A stretch of 64,000 bases of DNA from Balneola sp. (GTDB taxonomy: Bacteria; Bacteroidota; Rhodothermia; Balneolales; Balneolaceae): NCBI GenBank assembly GCA_003712055.1, contig RHLJ01000001.1, positions 930,001-994,000 on the forward strand, in the 5' to 3' direction. The notes below the pieces were generated by a model, which was not told the DNA's origin, did no database searches, and was given only the letters and a program-made list of their open reading frames with translations. Positions 25,533 through 33,785 of the stretch are shown here, in pieces. Made by a program: the position numbers and the translations under genes. Numbering within the stretch: position 1 is the first letter of the stretch; every line of letters starts with the position of its first letter.

Positions 25533-25680
25533 TTGCGAAGGATTTTGCGAACAATGAGAGTAGATCCTGATGCAATCTCATTTGTGAAATTTGAGATTAC
25601 TTCGTCGATTTCCCCTCAGTCTCACCTTGGTTTCAGAGACTCCCCCGCATCGCTGTGCGGGACATACTCGCAAAGACTAT
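25533..25680. repeat. Repeat-like sequence forming the 5' end of the sulfatase gene
   Basis: This stretch has the words of a dispersed repeat rather than of a coding region: TTGCGAAGGATTTTGCG, GAGATTACTTCGTCG, CCCCGCATCGCTGTGCGGG and ACTCGCAAAGACT. Similar words (GCGAGGAG ... GAAGCGATCTC, ...CTCGCAAATG) occur at about 30915-31045 and 59832-59900. It sits between the GMC stop and the lipoprotein signal of the sulfatase. Confidence 0.5.
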
Positions 25681-27401
25681 TAGTTATACTACTATTACTA
25701 GTTAAAGTACTTGGATGTACTACTGCAGATAATGAGTCTTTTCTTACCGAACAACCAAATATCTTATGGCTTGTTGCTGAAGATCTATCTCCTATCATAG
25801 CTCCATTTGGAGATTCTACTGCTTACACACCCAATATAAATCGGCTTGCCAACGAAGGAGTCCGGTATCCCAGTTTGTTCTCAACCCATGGTGTTTGTGC
25901 GCCAAGTCGTGCAGCAATTATAACAGGAATGTATCCATCCGGGATCGGAGCAAACCACATGAGAACAAATTCTAATATGGATATGACGAGACTGCCTGCT
26001 TACGAAGCGGTGCCACCTTCTCATGTAAGAATGTTTACTGAATATCTGCGCGAAGCTGGTTACTACACTTCAAATAATTCAAAACAGGACTATCAATTCA
26101 GAGCTCCGGTTACAGCATGGGATGAGAGTTCAAATTTCGCACACTGGAGAAACCGGGAAGCGGACCAACCTTTCTTTTCGGTATTCAATTTCAATATTAC
26201 CCATGAATCAGGATTGTTTGAGCCCTATGGATTCAAAATTGATGAGAACAGGCACTACGAATCGGGAGAAAGACAGGTCGAACTGGCTGGGTGGAACGTA
26301 AGACTCTCAGAAGAAGAAACGGACATACTTGTCCTAAAAGATGCTGATTTCCCTGTCCCTCCATATCTACCTGATACAGAAACAACCCGAAGAGACTTAT
26401 GGAAGGTGTACAACAACCTGGCCGAGATGGATCGCCAAATTGGAGCTATTCTCGATCAGCTTGAGGAAGACGGGCTGTTCGAAAACACCATCATTTTCTT
26501 TTATGCCGATCATGGAGGACCTCTTCCCCGTCAAAAGCGATTGATTTATGATTCCGGACTAAACTCTCCATTGATTATCCGCTTTCCAAAAAAATACAAA
26601 GCGGGAAGTATCGATGATCAACTTATTAGTTTTGTAGATTTTGCCCCGACTTTGCTTTCACTTGCAGGTGTTGAGCCTCCAGAGCATTTACAAGGTCAGG
26701 CTTTTCTTGGTGAATATGCTTCTCCTGAACCTCGAACTTATATTCATGCGGCAACTGATCGACTGGATGAACTCACTGACTCCCGCCGAGCCGTCAGAGA
26801 TCAACAATTCAAGTACATACGAAATTACCGCCCGGAGCAAGGCTACTATCTACCTGTTGCTTATCGGGAGCAGATTCCAACCATGAACGAAATGCTTTCA
26901 ATGCGAGATTCAGGCTTGCTGGATGATATTCAAATGCAATGGTTCCGGGAGTCTAAACCTGAAGAAGAATTATTTGATCTTGAAAATGATCCTCATGAAT
27001 TAAATAATCTTGTAAAGAACCCGGAATATCAATCGAAGCTCTCGGAGCTCAGTACCGAAATGGATCGCTGGTTAACTGAGATTGGCGATGATCCCACTCT
27101 ACCTGAAAAGGAATTAATTTCTAAACTCTGGGATGGTGCGGATCAACAACCTGCAACAGAAAAACCCGGAATCCATTTTAATCGTAGCGGATCTGCCATA
27201 CTCCTTCATACTTCTACCGAAGGAGCTTCAATTGGCTATAAAATTATCCCTGAAAATGGACTAGAACCAGATTCATGGACGATTTATTCTGAATCGAATT
27301 TTATACCCCTTCAACCAGGGACAACAGTTAAAGCGATTGCACATCGTATTGGTTTTATTCCTGGTGAAATGGTAGAATACACATCAACCAGACCTAAATA
27401 A
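25533..27401 (+). CDS. Sulfatase (formylglycine-type, heparan N-sulfatase-like), start region perturbed
   Basis: Type I sulfatase with the maturation motif CAPSR at Cys122 (GVCAPSRAAIITG), metal-site segments NILWLVAEDLSP and FYADHGGPLPR, and a sulfoglucosamine-sulfatase-like overall layout. The C-terminal 85 residues form a beta domain (STEGASIGYKIIPENG..TVKAIAHRIGFIPG). A lipoprotein signal (LLVILLLLVKVLGC, Cys62) is preceded by about 48 residues of low-quality sequence encoded by a repeat, with no ATG near the signal. The start is therefore uncertain: TTG 25533, ATG 25554 or GTG downstream. Two bases separate it from the GMC gene. Likely a surface or periplasmic lipoprotein that removes sulfate from a sugar. 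Confidence 0.82.
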   Translation: MRRILRTMRVDPDAISFVKFEITSSISPQSHLGFRDSPASLCGTYSQRLLVILLLLVKVLGCTTADNESFLTEQPNILWLVAEDLSPIIAPFGDSTAYTPNINRLANEGVRYPSLFSTHGVCAPSRAAIITGMYPSGIGANHMRTNSNMDMTRLPAYEAVPPSHVRMFTEYLREAGYYTSNNSKQDYQFRAPVTAWDESSNFAHWRNREADQPFFSVFNFNITHESGLFEPYGFKIDENRHYESGERQVELAGWNVRLSEEETDILVLKDADFPVPPYLPDTETTRRDLWKVYNNLAEMDRQIGAILDQLEEDGLFENTIIFFYADHGGPLPRQKRLIYDSGLNSPLIIRFPKKYKAGSIDDQLISFVDFAPTLLSLAGVEPPEHLQGQAFLGEYASPEPRTYIHAATDRLDELTDSRRAVRDQQFKYIRNYRPEQGYYLPVAYREQIPTMNEMLSMRDSGLLDDIQMQWFRESKPEEELFDLENDPHELNNLVKNPEYQSKLSELSTEMDRWLTEIGDDPTLPEKELISKLWDGADQQPATEKPGIHFNRSGSAILLHTSTEGASIGYKIIPENGLEPDSWTIYSESNFIPLQPGTTVKAIAHRIGFIPGEMVEYTSTRPK

Positions 27402-27403
27402 TT

Positions 27404-28273
27404 ATGAAGTCAATAACCTCACTCTTAATCCTTCTCTTTTTAATCACACTATCCCCAAAGGAATCCATGGCACAAAATTCAGGCGACCCTGTTCTTACTG
27501 CTGAACTCGGTGTTCAGCTATACACCTATCGTAATGTGGTACCTGAAAAAGGGCTCGAAACAACGCTCGATATCATTAGAGAATCGGGAATGACTCTAAT
27601 CGAGAGCGGTGTAGCTAACGGAGTTACCCTTGAACAATACAAAGCATTATTGGATGCGCGGGGTATTACGCTCCCTTCGTATAGTACTGGCTACGAGGAT
27701 ATCGTCAACAACGTAGACGAGGTAATAAAGAATGCAAAGTTCATGGGCGCGGAATATGTAATGGTCCCCTGGATTCCCCATGAAGTTGGAAGCTTTAATT
27801 TCATAAATGCGAGCCAGGCAGTAGAAGACTTCAATAAGGCTGGGAAAACTTTAACCGAAAATGGGCTCATTCTCCAATATCACTTCCATGGTTATGAAAT
27901 TGTACCCCACAAAAATGGAAGCTTGCTAGATTACATCATTGAGAATACTAACCCTGAGTATGTGTCTTTCCAGATGGATGTGTACTGGATTCACTTTGGT
28001 GGTGAGAATCCAGAACGTTTACTAAGAAAATATCCGGATCGTTGGAAGTCGTTTCATTTGAAAGACATGAAAAAAGGAACCTATAGAGATCATACCGGAC
28101 TTTCGGATCCCAACACTAATGTAGTGTTGGGCGAGGGGGAAATTGATTTCGAAGGTATCATCAAAACGGCAAATGAACTGGGCATCGATCTCTTCTTCCT
28201 TGAAGACGAAAGTGATCATCTACTTACACAGGTGCCTTTGAGTATTAAATATCTGAGAAGCCTTAAGTATTGA
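27404..28273 (+). CDS. Exported sugar phosphate isomerase/epimerase family protein (AP endonuclease 2-like TIM barrel)
   Basis: Signal peptide (MKSITSLLILLFLITLSPKESMAQ) followed by a xylose-isomerase-like TIM barrel: ELGVQLYTYRNV, VMVPWIPHEVG, LQYHFHGYEIVP, QMDVYWIHFGGENPERLL, SFHLKDMKKG and FLEDESDHL supply the usual Glu, Asp and His metal ligands. It follows the sulfatase by two bases and is the last gene before a terminator. Periplasmic members next to GMC oxidoreductases are thought to act on 3-keto-sugars or glycosides, and that is my best inference here. The precise reaction is unknown. Confidence 0.87.
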   Translation: MKSITSLLILLFLITLSPKESMAQNSGDPVLTAELGVQLYTYRNVVPEKGLETTLDIIRESGMTLIESGVANGVTLEQYKALLDARGITLPSYSTGYEDIVNNVDEVIKNAKFMGAEYVMVPWIPHEVGSFNFINASQAVEDFNKAGKTLTENGLILQYHFHGYEIVPHKNGSLLDYIIENTNPEYVSFQMDVYWIHFGGENPERLLRKYPDRWKSFHLKDMKKGTYRDHTGLSDPNTNVVLGEGEIDFEGIIKTANELGIDLFFLEDESDHLLTQVPLSIKYLRSLKY

Positions 28274-28277
28274 AATT

Positions 28278-28303
28278 AAAAGAGCGATCCAGCGCTCTTT
28301 TTT
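28278..28303 (+). terminator. Intrinsic terminator of the sugar-oxidation operon
   Basis: Perfect stem AAAAGAGCG / CGCTCTTTT with loop ATCCAG and a T run, five bases after the isomerase-like stop. It closes the 23300-28273 operon. Confidence 0.85.
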
Positions 28304-28306
28304 ATC

Positions 28307-28410
28307 GTCATCCCGCACCCCGATACTGAATCAAGTTCAGCACAAGTTGCGGGATCTGTGGTGGTACCCTTTTCTTCTCTTCACAGATCCCGGGTCAAGC
28401 CCGGGATGAC
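28307..28410. repeat. Dispersed palindromic repeat, GTCAT...ATGAC ends
   Basis: Starts GTCATCCCGCACC and ends CCCGGGTCAAGCCCGGGATGAC. The right hairpin (CCCGGGtcaaGCCCGGG) is strong, and the left arm contains ATACTGAATCAAGTTCAG. It directly follows the terminator at 28278. Confidence 0.7.
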
Positions 28411-28420
28411 TTTAATTGGG

Positions 28421-28534
28421 TTTGGGGTAACCGCACTAAGGGTAGACGAACAAACCGTTCAATCAGCCGATAAACTCTTCTGGTCAGATTCCACCACCTG
28501 GACCGATTCAAAACCTGAAGACGTTGCTGGTTAA
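28421..28534 (+). pseudogene. Possible decayed gene fragment (G8-domain-like tail)
   Basis: Between the repeat and the next gene there is an open stretch in one frame, reading GVTALRVDEQTVQSADKLFWSDSTTWTDSKPEDVAG before a TAA at 28532. The wording FWSDSTTWTDSKPE resembles the WSDPATWPxGxxP start of G8-domain proteins. No start codon and no remainder of the domain is present. This is most likely a relic left after repeat insertion or deletion. Recognition is by eye only. Confidence 0.3.
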
Positions 28535-28648
28535 GTAGCACTGGCACTAATTTTTTCTCCAAAAAATGGTTCTTCTAAAATAGAATTCATCATGCAACGA
28601 ATATGGATTTAATGCGTGTAAGTCAGAGTTTAATTTGAAAAAATATCT

Positions 28649-29479
28649 ATGAGATACTTACACCTTCCACTTTTTGCCGCACTAATTTTTTCCACTGCAT
28701 CATTAGCTCAAAATGCCAAGACTATTTCTGATAGTGAATGGTGCGAAGAAAGAACCTGGATAAATATTAATGGATCAAAAGAAAAGCATTGTGAAGTCAG
28801 AGAAATCCGCCTGGATTCAAGAAATTCACTTTCGGTTGATGGCAAAAGGAATGGAGGAATAAGTATAAAGAGCTGGGATAAAAATGAAATTCTAATAACT
28901 GCTAAAGTTTCAGTCTACTCCTCAGACAAAGATGAAGCGATAAAAATAGCTAATAGTGTAACCATTAATACGAATTCAAGAGTAGAAGCCGATGTTCCAA
29001 AACTTAATAGATATGAGGGAGTTTCAGTGGATTACAGAATTTATGTACCAGAAAAGATTGACCTGGATCTAGTCGCTTTTAACGGAGGAATTTCTATTCA
29101 AAATGTAGATGGGGATATAGATTTTGAAACATTAAATGGCGGTTTGAGGCTATCAAATTTAAGTGGGAGAGTTACCGGAGAAACTACTAATGGAGGGATC
29201 AAAATCGAACTTTCCGGAAGCGAATGGGTTGGAGAAAAACTCGATATTGAAACCGTAAATGGAGGAGTTGTTTTTTATATCCCTAAAGATTTCAATGCTC
29301 AACTTGAAACCGGCACTGTAAACGGATCAATGGATTTTGATTTTCCAGTTACAGTTAGCGGAAGAATTAATAAGAAACTATCTGTTTCTCTTGGAAACGG
29401 AGGTAATCTGGTAAGAGCTACTACTACAAATGGTAGTGTAAAAATCAAAAGAGCCTCTAATAAGCTTTCTTTAAATTAG
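28649..29479 (+). CDS. Exported DUF4097-like beta-repeat protein
   Basis: Signal peptide (MRYLHLPLFAALIFSTASLAQ) and a mature region made of repeated NGGI/NGSV strands (FNGGISIQNVDGDI, LNGGLRLSNLSGRV, TNGGIKIELSGS, VNGGVVFYIPKD, TNGSVKIKRAS), the pattern of the DUF4097/adhesin-like beta-solenoid family. The function of the family is not known. Two cysteines lie near the N-terminus. The 3' end overlaps the convergent membrane gene by four bases, so the two transcripts overlap tail to tail. Confidence 0.75.
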   Translation: MRYLHLPLFAALIFSTASLAQNAKTISDSEWCEERTWININGSKEKHCEVREIRLDSRNSLSVDGKRNGGISIKSWDKNEILITAKVSVYSSDKDEAIKIANSVTINTNSRVEADVPKLNRYEGVSVDYRIYVPEKIDLDLVAFNGGISIQNVDGDIDFETLNGGLRLSNLSGRVTGETTNGGIKIELSGSEWVGEKLDIETVNGGVVFYIPKDFNAQLETGTVNGSMDFDFPVTVSGRINKKLSVSLGNGGNLVRATTTNGSVKIKRASNKLSLN

Positions 29480-30735
29480 AAAGAATCTTCAAATACGAGA
29501 TTCCCTTCTAAATCTCTTAAGCGTATATAATCTATATCACTTAATCCCGAGGTACGAAAATCGAGACCTACAATGTTACCGAAGTCTCCTTCGAAAGAAA
29601 TCGAATAAACCTCGCTTCCGTTTAGCAATACTTTCGCTGCCTTCTCTTCAACCCGTATTGAAAGTTCCTGCCAGTTATATACATCGGTGCCAAAAACCGA
29701 CAGGTTATAATCTCTGCCAGACTGAACTATCTCCCCTATTTTAATTTGTAGGTTGCTTTCACATCCTTGTAACGTTAAGGGCACATAGTAAATATGTACT
29801 TCGGTATGAATGGTTAGTTGAATAGTGGGACAAGGGTCATTTAAAAATTCACGGTACCTAAACCTTGCCTCTGCTTCAAAATTATGACCATCCACTCCAT
29901 TGTACTCCCTGATGTTTATAAACCTCAGCTCACTGAAGCGTTCAATGTCCAGGTTAGTACTAAGAATCTCTTCTTCCCGGGCGGTCAATATTCCATCCTG
30001 ATTCCTGTCTTCTGTTATATATACCGGGCGCTCGTCATAGTTATAAAAAGCAGCCGACAACCATCCATCAGTTTGAATGTGAATGGGAATGATTTTGAGA
30101 AAGGTCTCATCAGCTACCAGTTTGGTCTTATGATAGCCCGGCACATAATAAATACTGGAGAAGAAATTACTTTCGGGATTAATCCTATCCCGGTGATTTG
30201 GGTTCCAATCCTGCTGAATAAAAAAGCTATCTGCTTCAATTTCTGATACATCATAATCGAAGTTTACCGTACTTGGCACTCCTATCGAGACCGTTTTATT
30301 GGCCGTAAAGAGCACCTCTCCTTCATAAAATTCCGGGCTTTGTTTGTTGAAATAAATAACAGAAGCCGTACTTAGTACCAGGATAGCAACCAATGATACT
30401 AGTACTCTTTTATCGCTTAAATTGAACTTCCTTCCCGTAGGTTTTCCAATAGAAGATTCGGGTGTATTCTGTAGCTTGAAATCCAGCCAATCCTTATAGC
30501 CAAGTATCGAAACAAGAGCATTAAGGGTAGTAGGGTGAGGATTTTGAGCTTCATCTTGTCTCCAGATTCGCTTTAAGGTTGAGATACTCAACTTTATACC
30601 TGAAGTCTCTTCAATTAGATCGATCAGGTATTCAAAATCACGCTGCTTCATCCTGGCGTCACCATTGCCAAGATGAAATTTCTCTTCAATCTTGCTCTTA
30701 CACAGCTCTAATAAAATCCCTTCATTCGATTCCAT
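29476..30735 (-). CDS. Single-pass membrane protein with N-terminal DNA-binding-like domain and extracytoplasmic beta domain
   Basis: Residues 1-90 are helical and contain LSISTLKRIWRQDEAQNPHPTTLNALVSILGYKDWLDF, a pattern repeatedly seen at the N-terminus of uncharacterised Bacteroidota membrane proteins and resembling a helix-turn-helix. One transmembrane helix follows at about 110-129, then about 290 residues predicted outside the cytoplasm with a calcium-loop-like DRNQDGILTAREEEI and a C-terminal beta domain (IRVEEKAAKVLLNGSEVYSISFEG..GLDFRTSGLSDIDYIRLRD). It could be a one-component transmembrane regulator, but neither DNA binding nor a ligand is shown. Confidence 0.7.
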   Translation of the reverse strand: MESNEGILLELCKSKIEEKFHLGNGDARMKQRDFEYLIDLIEETSGIKLSISTLKRIWRQDEAQNPHPTTLNALVSILGYKDWLDFKLQNTPESSIGKPTGRKFNLSDKRVLVSLVAILVLSTASVIYFNKQSPEFYEGEVLFTANKTVSIGVPSTVNFDYDVSEIEADSFFIQQDWNPNHRDRINPESNFFSSIYYVPGYHKTKLVADETFLKIIPIHIQTDGWLSAAFYNYDERPVYITEDRNQDGILTAREEEILSTNLDIERFSELRFINIREYNGVDGHNFEAEARFRYREFLNDPCPTIQLTIHTEVHIYYVPLTLQGCESNLQIKIGEIVQSGRDYNLSVFGTDVYNWQELSIRVEEKAAKVLLNGSEVYSISFEGDFGNIVGLDFRTSGLSDIDYIRLRDLEGNLVFEDSF

Positions 30736-30894
30736 ACCAAGAATTTACTCTCCTATCTCTAAAAAGTTAAGCTAGTTATATAAAAAACGGTAAATGAGCG
30801 GTAAATGAACGGGCTTCGATTTTGGGATAAAAGATCAATTGGTGAATATGAAATCGGTCATCTTAATTCAACGTGAGTTCGAGATAAGGAATAC

Positions 30895-31045
30895 TCAAAA
30901 AGTGCATTCACATTCGCGAGGAGGCTTTTCAGATAAAAGCAGATCGACTGTTCCGACGAAGCGATCTCCTTGAGTACATATGTGAACGAAATGCTGTGAT
31001 TGCCGCGGGATTTGCTCACAAAGCTCACTGAATCCCTCGCAAATG
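30895..31045. repeat. Second dispersed repeat type (CATTCGCGAGGAG ... CCTCGCAAATG)
   Basis: Bounded by CATTCGCGAGGAG and, in inverse orientation, CCTCGCAAATG, with GACGAAGCGATCTCC inside. The remainder of the gap 30736-31086 shows no gene, and I see no clear promoter motif. The repeat supplies an artificial in-frame extension of the following gene. Confidence 0.5.
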
Positions 31046-31086
31046 AAAATTTTATATCGAATTCACTTCAATTCAATTATAATGCA

Positions 31087-32184
31087 ATGAAATACCTTCG
31101 ATATTGTCTTTTTTTACTGCTCATACTAATAGTATCAACGGTTAAAGCACAGGACTTTACCCTCCTTCCATTCACTTCAACTCACTGGGATTTTGGAAAC
31201 TCTGATGTAAAGCCTGAAAGCTATATGGGTAAGGAAAGTTATCGGTTGGATGGCGCAGCTATAGGCACAAAAAATATCTCCCTCAAAAACGGAACCATTG
31301 AGCTGGATATGAATTTCCCTTACGGTAGATTCTTTCCTTCCATCCTTTTTAGGGTGGTTGATGTAAACAATGGAGAGAGCTTTTATGTTCGGCCTCATCA
31401 AACAGGGAATCCCGATGCCACTCAATACACTCCAATTTTTAATGGCTACGCAGGATGGCAACTATATCATGGGCAAGGTCATGGTGAAGCTGTGGAGCTA
31501 ACTCCGGATACCTGGCATCATGTAAAAATCAATATCCTGAATGATCAGGCTGATATCTACTTCAACAATATGGAAACACCACTAATTCAGGTAACCGACC
31601 TGAAACGAGATATTGCTTCGGGTGAAATTGGATTAAGCTCTGGCGCTCCTGTTTACTTTGCTAATGTGAAGTACTCAAAAGAAAATCCTACCCTAACCAC
31701 CCGTACCAATGAACCCTTTGAAGCACCGGAAGGATTAATCACTGACTGGAAAATTTCTGAGGTAGTCGCCAATGAAGAATTCTGGGAGAAGCCTACTATC
31801 AGCACAGAAGGATTAACATGGACTCAACGACCCACTGAATATACAGGAACCATAAACCTGGCTAAATTCTCAAGAAGCAGCGAAGGTAAATCTACTGTAC
31901 TTGCAAAGCTCGATATTGAAGCAGAGTCGGACATGCGGAAACAGGTCATCTTCGGCTATAGTGATTTCGTTTGGGTATTTGTAAACGGAGTGCAAATATA
32001 TGGTGGACGGAATGATTTTAGATCAAGAGATTATCGGTATTTGGGCACTATTGGGTGGTTTGATAGCGTCTACTTACCTCTTGAAGAAGGTGATAACGAA
32101 GTGGTTTTCGTGGTTGGAGAAAACTTTGGCGGATGGGGTATAAAAGCCAGAATTGAAAATCAAAGTGGGATTAGGATTAGGTGA
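31087..32184 (+). CDS. Exported DUF1080-like concanavalin-fold protein
   Basis: The frame is open from 31000 but the first 29 codons come from the upstream repeat. The ATG at 31087 starts a good signal peptide (MKYLRYCLFLLLILIVSTVKAQ). The first half resembles the DUF1080/3-keto-disaccharide-hydrolase jelly roll (NGTIELDMNFPYGRFFPSILFRV, YVRPHQTGN, GWQLYHGQGHGEAVEL, TWHHVKINILNDQADIYFNN). The second half is another beta-sandwich (WVFVNGVQIYGGRNDFRSRDYRYLGTIGWFDSVYLPLEEGDNEVVFVVGENFGGWG). Function is unknown. A link to the nearby GMC/isomerase operon through keto-sugar chemistry is plausible. Confidence 0.7.
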   Translation: MKYLRYCLFLLLILIVSTVKAQDFTLLPFTSTHWDFGNSDVKPESYMGKESYRLDGAAIGTKNISLKNGTIELDMNFPYGRFFPSILFRVVDVNNGESFYVRPHQTGNPDATQYTPIFNGYAGWQLYHGQGHGEAVELTPDTWHHVKINILNDQADIYFNNMETPLIQVTDLKRDIASGEIGLSSGAPVYFANVKYSKENPTLTTRTNEPFEAPEGLITDWKISEVVANEEFWEKPTISTEGLTWTQRPTEYTGTINLAKFSRSSEGKSTVLAKLDIEAESDMRKQVIFGYSDFVWVFVNGVQIYGGRNDFRSRDYRYLGTIGWFDSVYLPLEEGDNEVVFVVGENFGGWGIKARIENQSGIRIR

Positions 32185-32193
32185 GGAACAGTA

Positions 32194-32235
32194 GAACATT
32201 GAACTCTGAACTTCGAACTTCGATGTTCAATGTTC
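32194..32235. terminator. Hairpin repeat between convergent genes (second copy)
   Basis: GAACATTGAAC at 32194-32204 pairs perfectly with GTTCAATGTTC at 32225-32235, with GAACTTCGAAC-type words in between. It has the same design as the element at 16488-16515. It overlaps the last codon of pxpC. Confidence 0.6.
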
Positions 32236-33118
32236 AGAGTTCGATGTTCATACGTTCAAAACTCACGGTATCTCCGGGCTTTACCTGTCCAAGCCGCCAT
32301 AACTCGCTATTCAATACCTTAAGAATTCTTGGATAACCCCCAATCGTTTGGCCGTCTACCATAAGAATAATCGGTTCCCCGCTTTTGGGGAGCTGGATTA
32401 TTCCTGGCATTACCGGAGATGAAGTCATTTGAATATTTGGCACCTCAATACTATTCCCTGTTAATCGTAGCCCCATACGATTGCTGGATGAATCCACTGT
32501 GAATTTTTGACTCAGAACTTTTTTCTGCTCTGCTTCACTTAGCCAATCCCATTCGGGCGCCGCTATCACTTTAATGGTGACTTTGGAAGAGTAATAGGGA
32601 ATCTCCGCTTTATCAGCTTCTCGAATCAGCACCTCCCCCGAGGGCTCTTCCCAGCTAAGCACATCTCCTTTTTGAAGGCTTCTCCCATCCAAACCGCCAA
32701 AACCTCCAACTGTATAGGTCGAATAGGAATTCATAACCTGATTTACTTCCAGCATTCCTCGAACGGCCAAATACGCCCTGCATCCTCTGTCAGAAAACTG
32801 GAACGATAAAGTATCTCCTCTTTCAACCGTCAAGGTTTTGTTTATAGGTACTGGCTTTGAATTAATAGATGGCTTCATATCAGCGCCTGTAATAGCAATA
32901 GAAGCATTAGTCTCAAACTCATATTTCCCACCAGACATTGTCAATTCAAGGACAGGTGCACCAATTTCATTTCCTACCAGCCAATTGGATAATTCATAGG
33001 CTTTTCTATCCATTACCCCACTTAACGGTACTCCATACTTCCTAAAACCTATCCTTCCTATATCCTGAATAGTGGTGAATAAGCCTGCGCTGAGTACTTT
33101 CAAACTACCCATCTTCAA
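32234..33118 (-). CDS. pxpC: 5-oxoprolinase subunit C (biotin-dependent carboxyltransferase-like)
   Basis: PxpC/KipA homologue that works with PxpA and PxpB to open 5-oxo-L-proline to glutamate with ATP. Family segments seen: LFTTIQDIGRIGFRKYGVPLSGVMDRKAYELSNWLVGN at the N-terminus, LELTMSGGKYEF, SYSTYTVGGFGGLDGRSLQKGD, SNRMGLRLTG, and QLPKSGEPIILMVDGQTIGGYPRI near the C-terminus. At 294 aa it is normal length. The final few residues (RMNIEL) and the stop are encoded by a hairpin repeat. The start overlaps pxpB by 14 bases. Confidence 0.93.
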   Translation of the reverse strand: MKMGSLKVLSAGLFTTIQDIGRIGFRKYGVPLSGVMDRKAYELSNWLVGNEIGAPVLELTMSGGKYEFETNASIAITGADMKPSINSKPVPINKTLTVERGDTLSFQFSDRGCRAYLAVRGMLEVNQVMNSYSTYTVGGFGGLDGRSLQKGDVLSWEEPSGEVLIREADKAEIPYYSSKVTIKVIAAPEWDWLSEAEQKKVLSQKFTVDSSSNRMGLRLTGNSIEVPNIQMTSSPVMPGIIQLPKSGEPIILMVDGQTIGGYPRILKVLNSELWRLGQVKPGDTVSFERMNIEL

Positions 33119-33785
33119 ACTCCTCTTTAGATATGGGCTTGAACTTTATGGTATCGCCTGGATTGACTTGAGTAGGCGGAGTCTGATTGATATCAAAAAA
33201 AGAAAGAGGTGTTCTGCCGAGAATATTCCATCCTCCTGGACTTTCCAGCGAATAAACCCCTGTCTGATTACCTCCAATTCCAACCGACCCTGAAGGAATG
33301 GATGTTCTCGGACTTTGTTTCCTTGGGCAGGATATTCGCTCATCTAATCCAAATAAAAATACAAAGCCGGGTATAAAACCCATCATGGCTACGGTATATT
33401 CCGTTTTCGAATGAATTTCGATGACCTCGTCCCTCCCGAGCTTAGTATGGGTCTCAACTTCTTCCCAATCTAAGCCCAGTTCATAGCAAAGCGGGACAGT
33501 AATTATAGAGGCATTACTTCCCATCTCCGAACTGTTTGGTAGTGAAGCTAACTTTTTCAGAATGGATTTAAAGCTCCATGATGCTTCATCAAAAAAAATA
33601 CATAATGAGTTGTAAGAAGGAGCTAAATCGATAATTCCAGCTAGCTGGAGAGCCTCTATATCTCTGGATAGCTGGTGTATTTGCGAAAGTCTTCGCTCCC
33701 CTTCCGGAGAAACTAATAGAGCACCTTCTCCTAAAGCAGAGGGCTTCCACTCAACACCATTATTCTGGAAGGATGGCAACTTCAT
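33105..33785 (-). CDS. pxpB: 5-oxoprolinase subunit B
   Basis: PxpB/KipI homologue. Seen: GEGALLVSP at the N-terminus, VPLCYELGLDWEEVETHTKL, the family signature MMGFIPGFVFLFGLDERISCPRKQSPRTSIPSGSVGIGGNQTGVYSLESPGGWNILGRTP, and LSFFDINQTPPTQVNPGDTIKF. It forms the PxpBC subcomplex of the ATP-dependent 5-oxoprolinase. Overlaps pxpA by 26 bases and pxpC by 14 bases, so the operon is tightly coupled. Confidence 0.94.
   Translation of the reverse strand: MKLPSFQNNGVEWKPSALGEGALLVSPEGERRLSQIHQLSRDIEALQLAGIIDLAPSYNSLCIFFDEASWSFKSILKKLASLPNSSEMGSNASIITVPLCYELGLDWEEVETHTKLGRDEVIEIHSKTEYTVAMMGFIPGFVFLFGLDERISCPRKQSPRTSIPSGSVGIGGNQTGVYSLESPGGWNILGRTPLSFFDINQTPPTQVNPGDTIKFKPISKEEFEDG

Noticed and set aside
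29884-30246. Plus-strand 120-aa open frame inside the 419-aa membrane protein gene
   Set aside because: Antisense to a well-supported gene, no domain, signal or start context of its own.
31000-31086. N-terminal extension of the DUF1080-like protein
   Set aside because: The codons come from the dispersed repeat, and a perfect signal peptide starts at the ATG at 31087.
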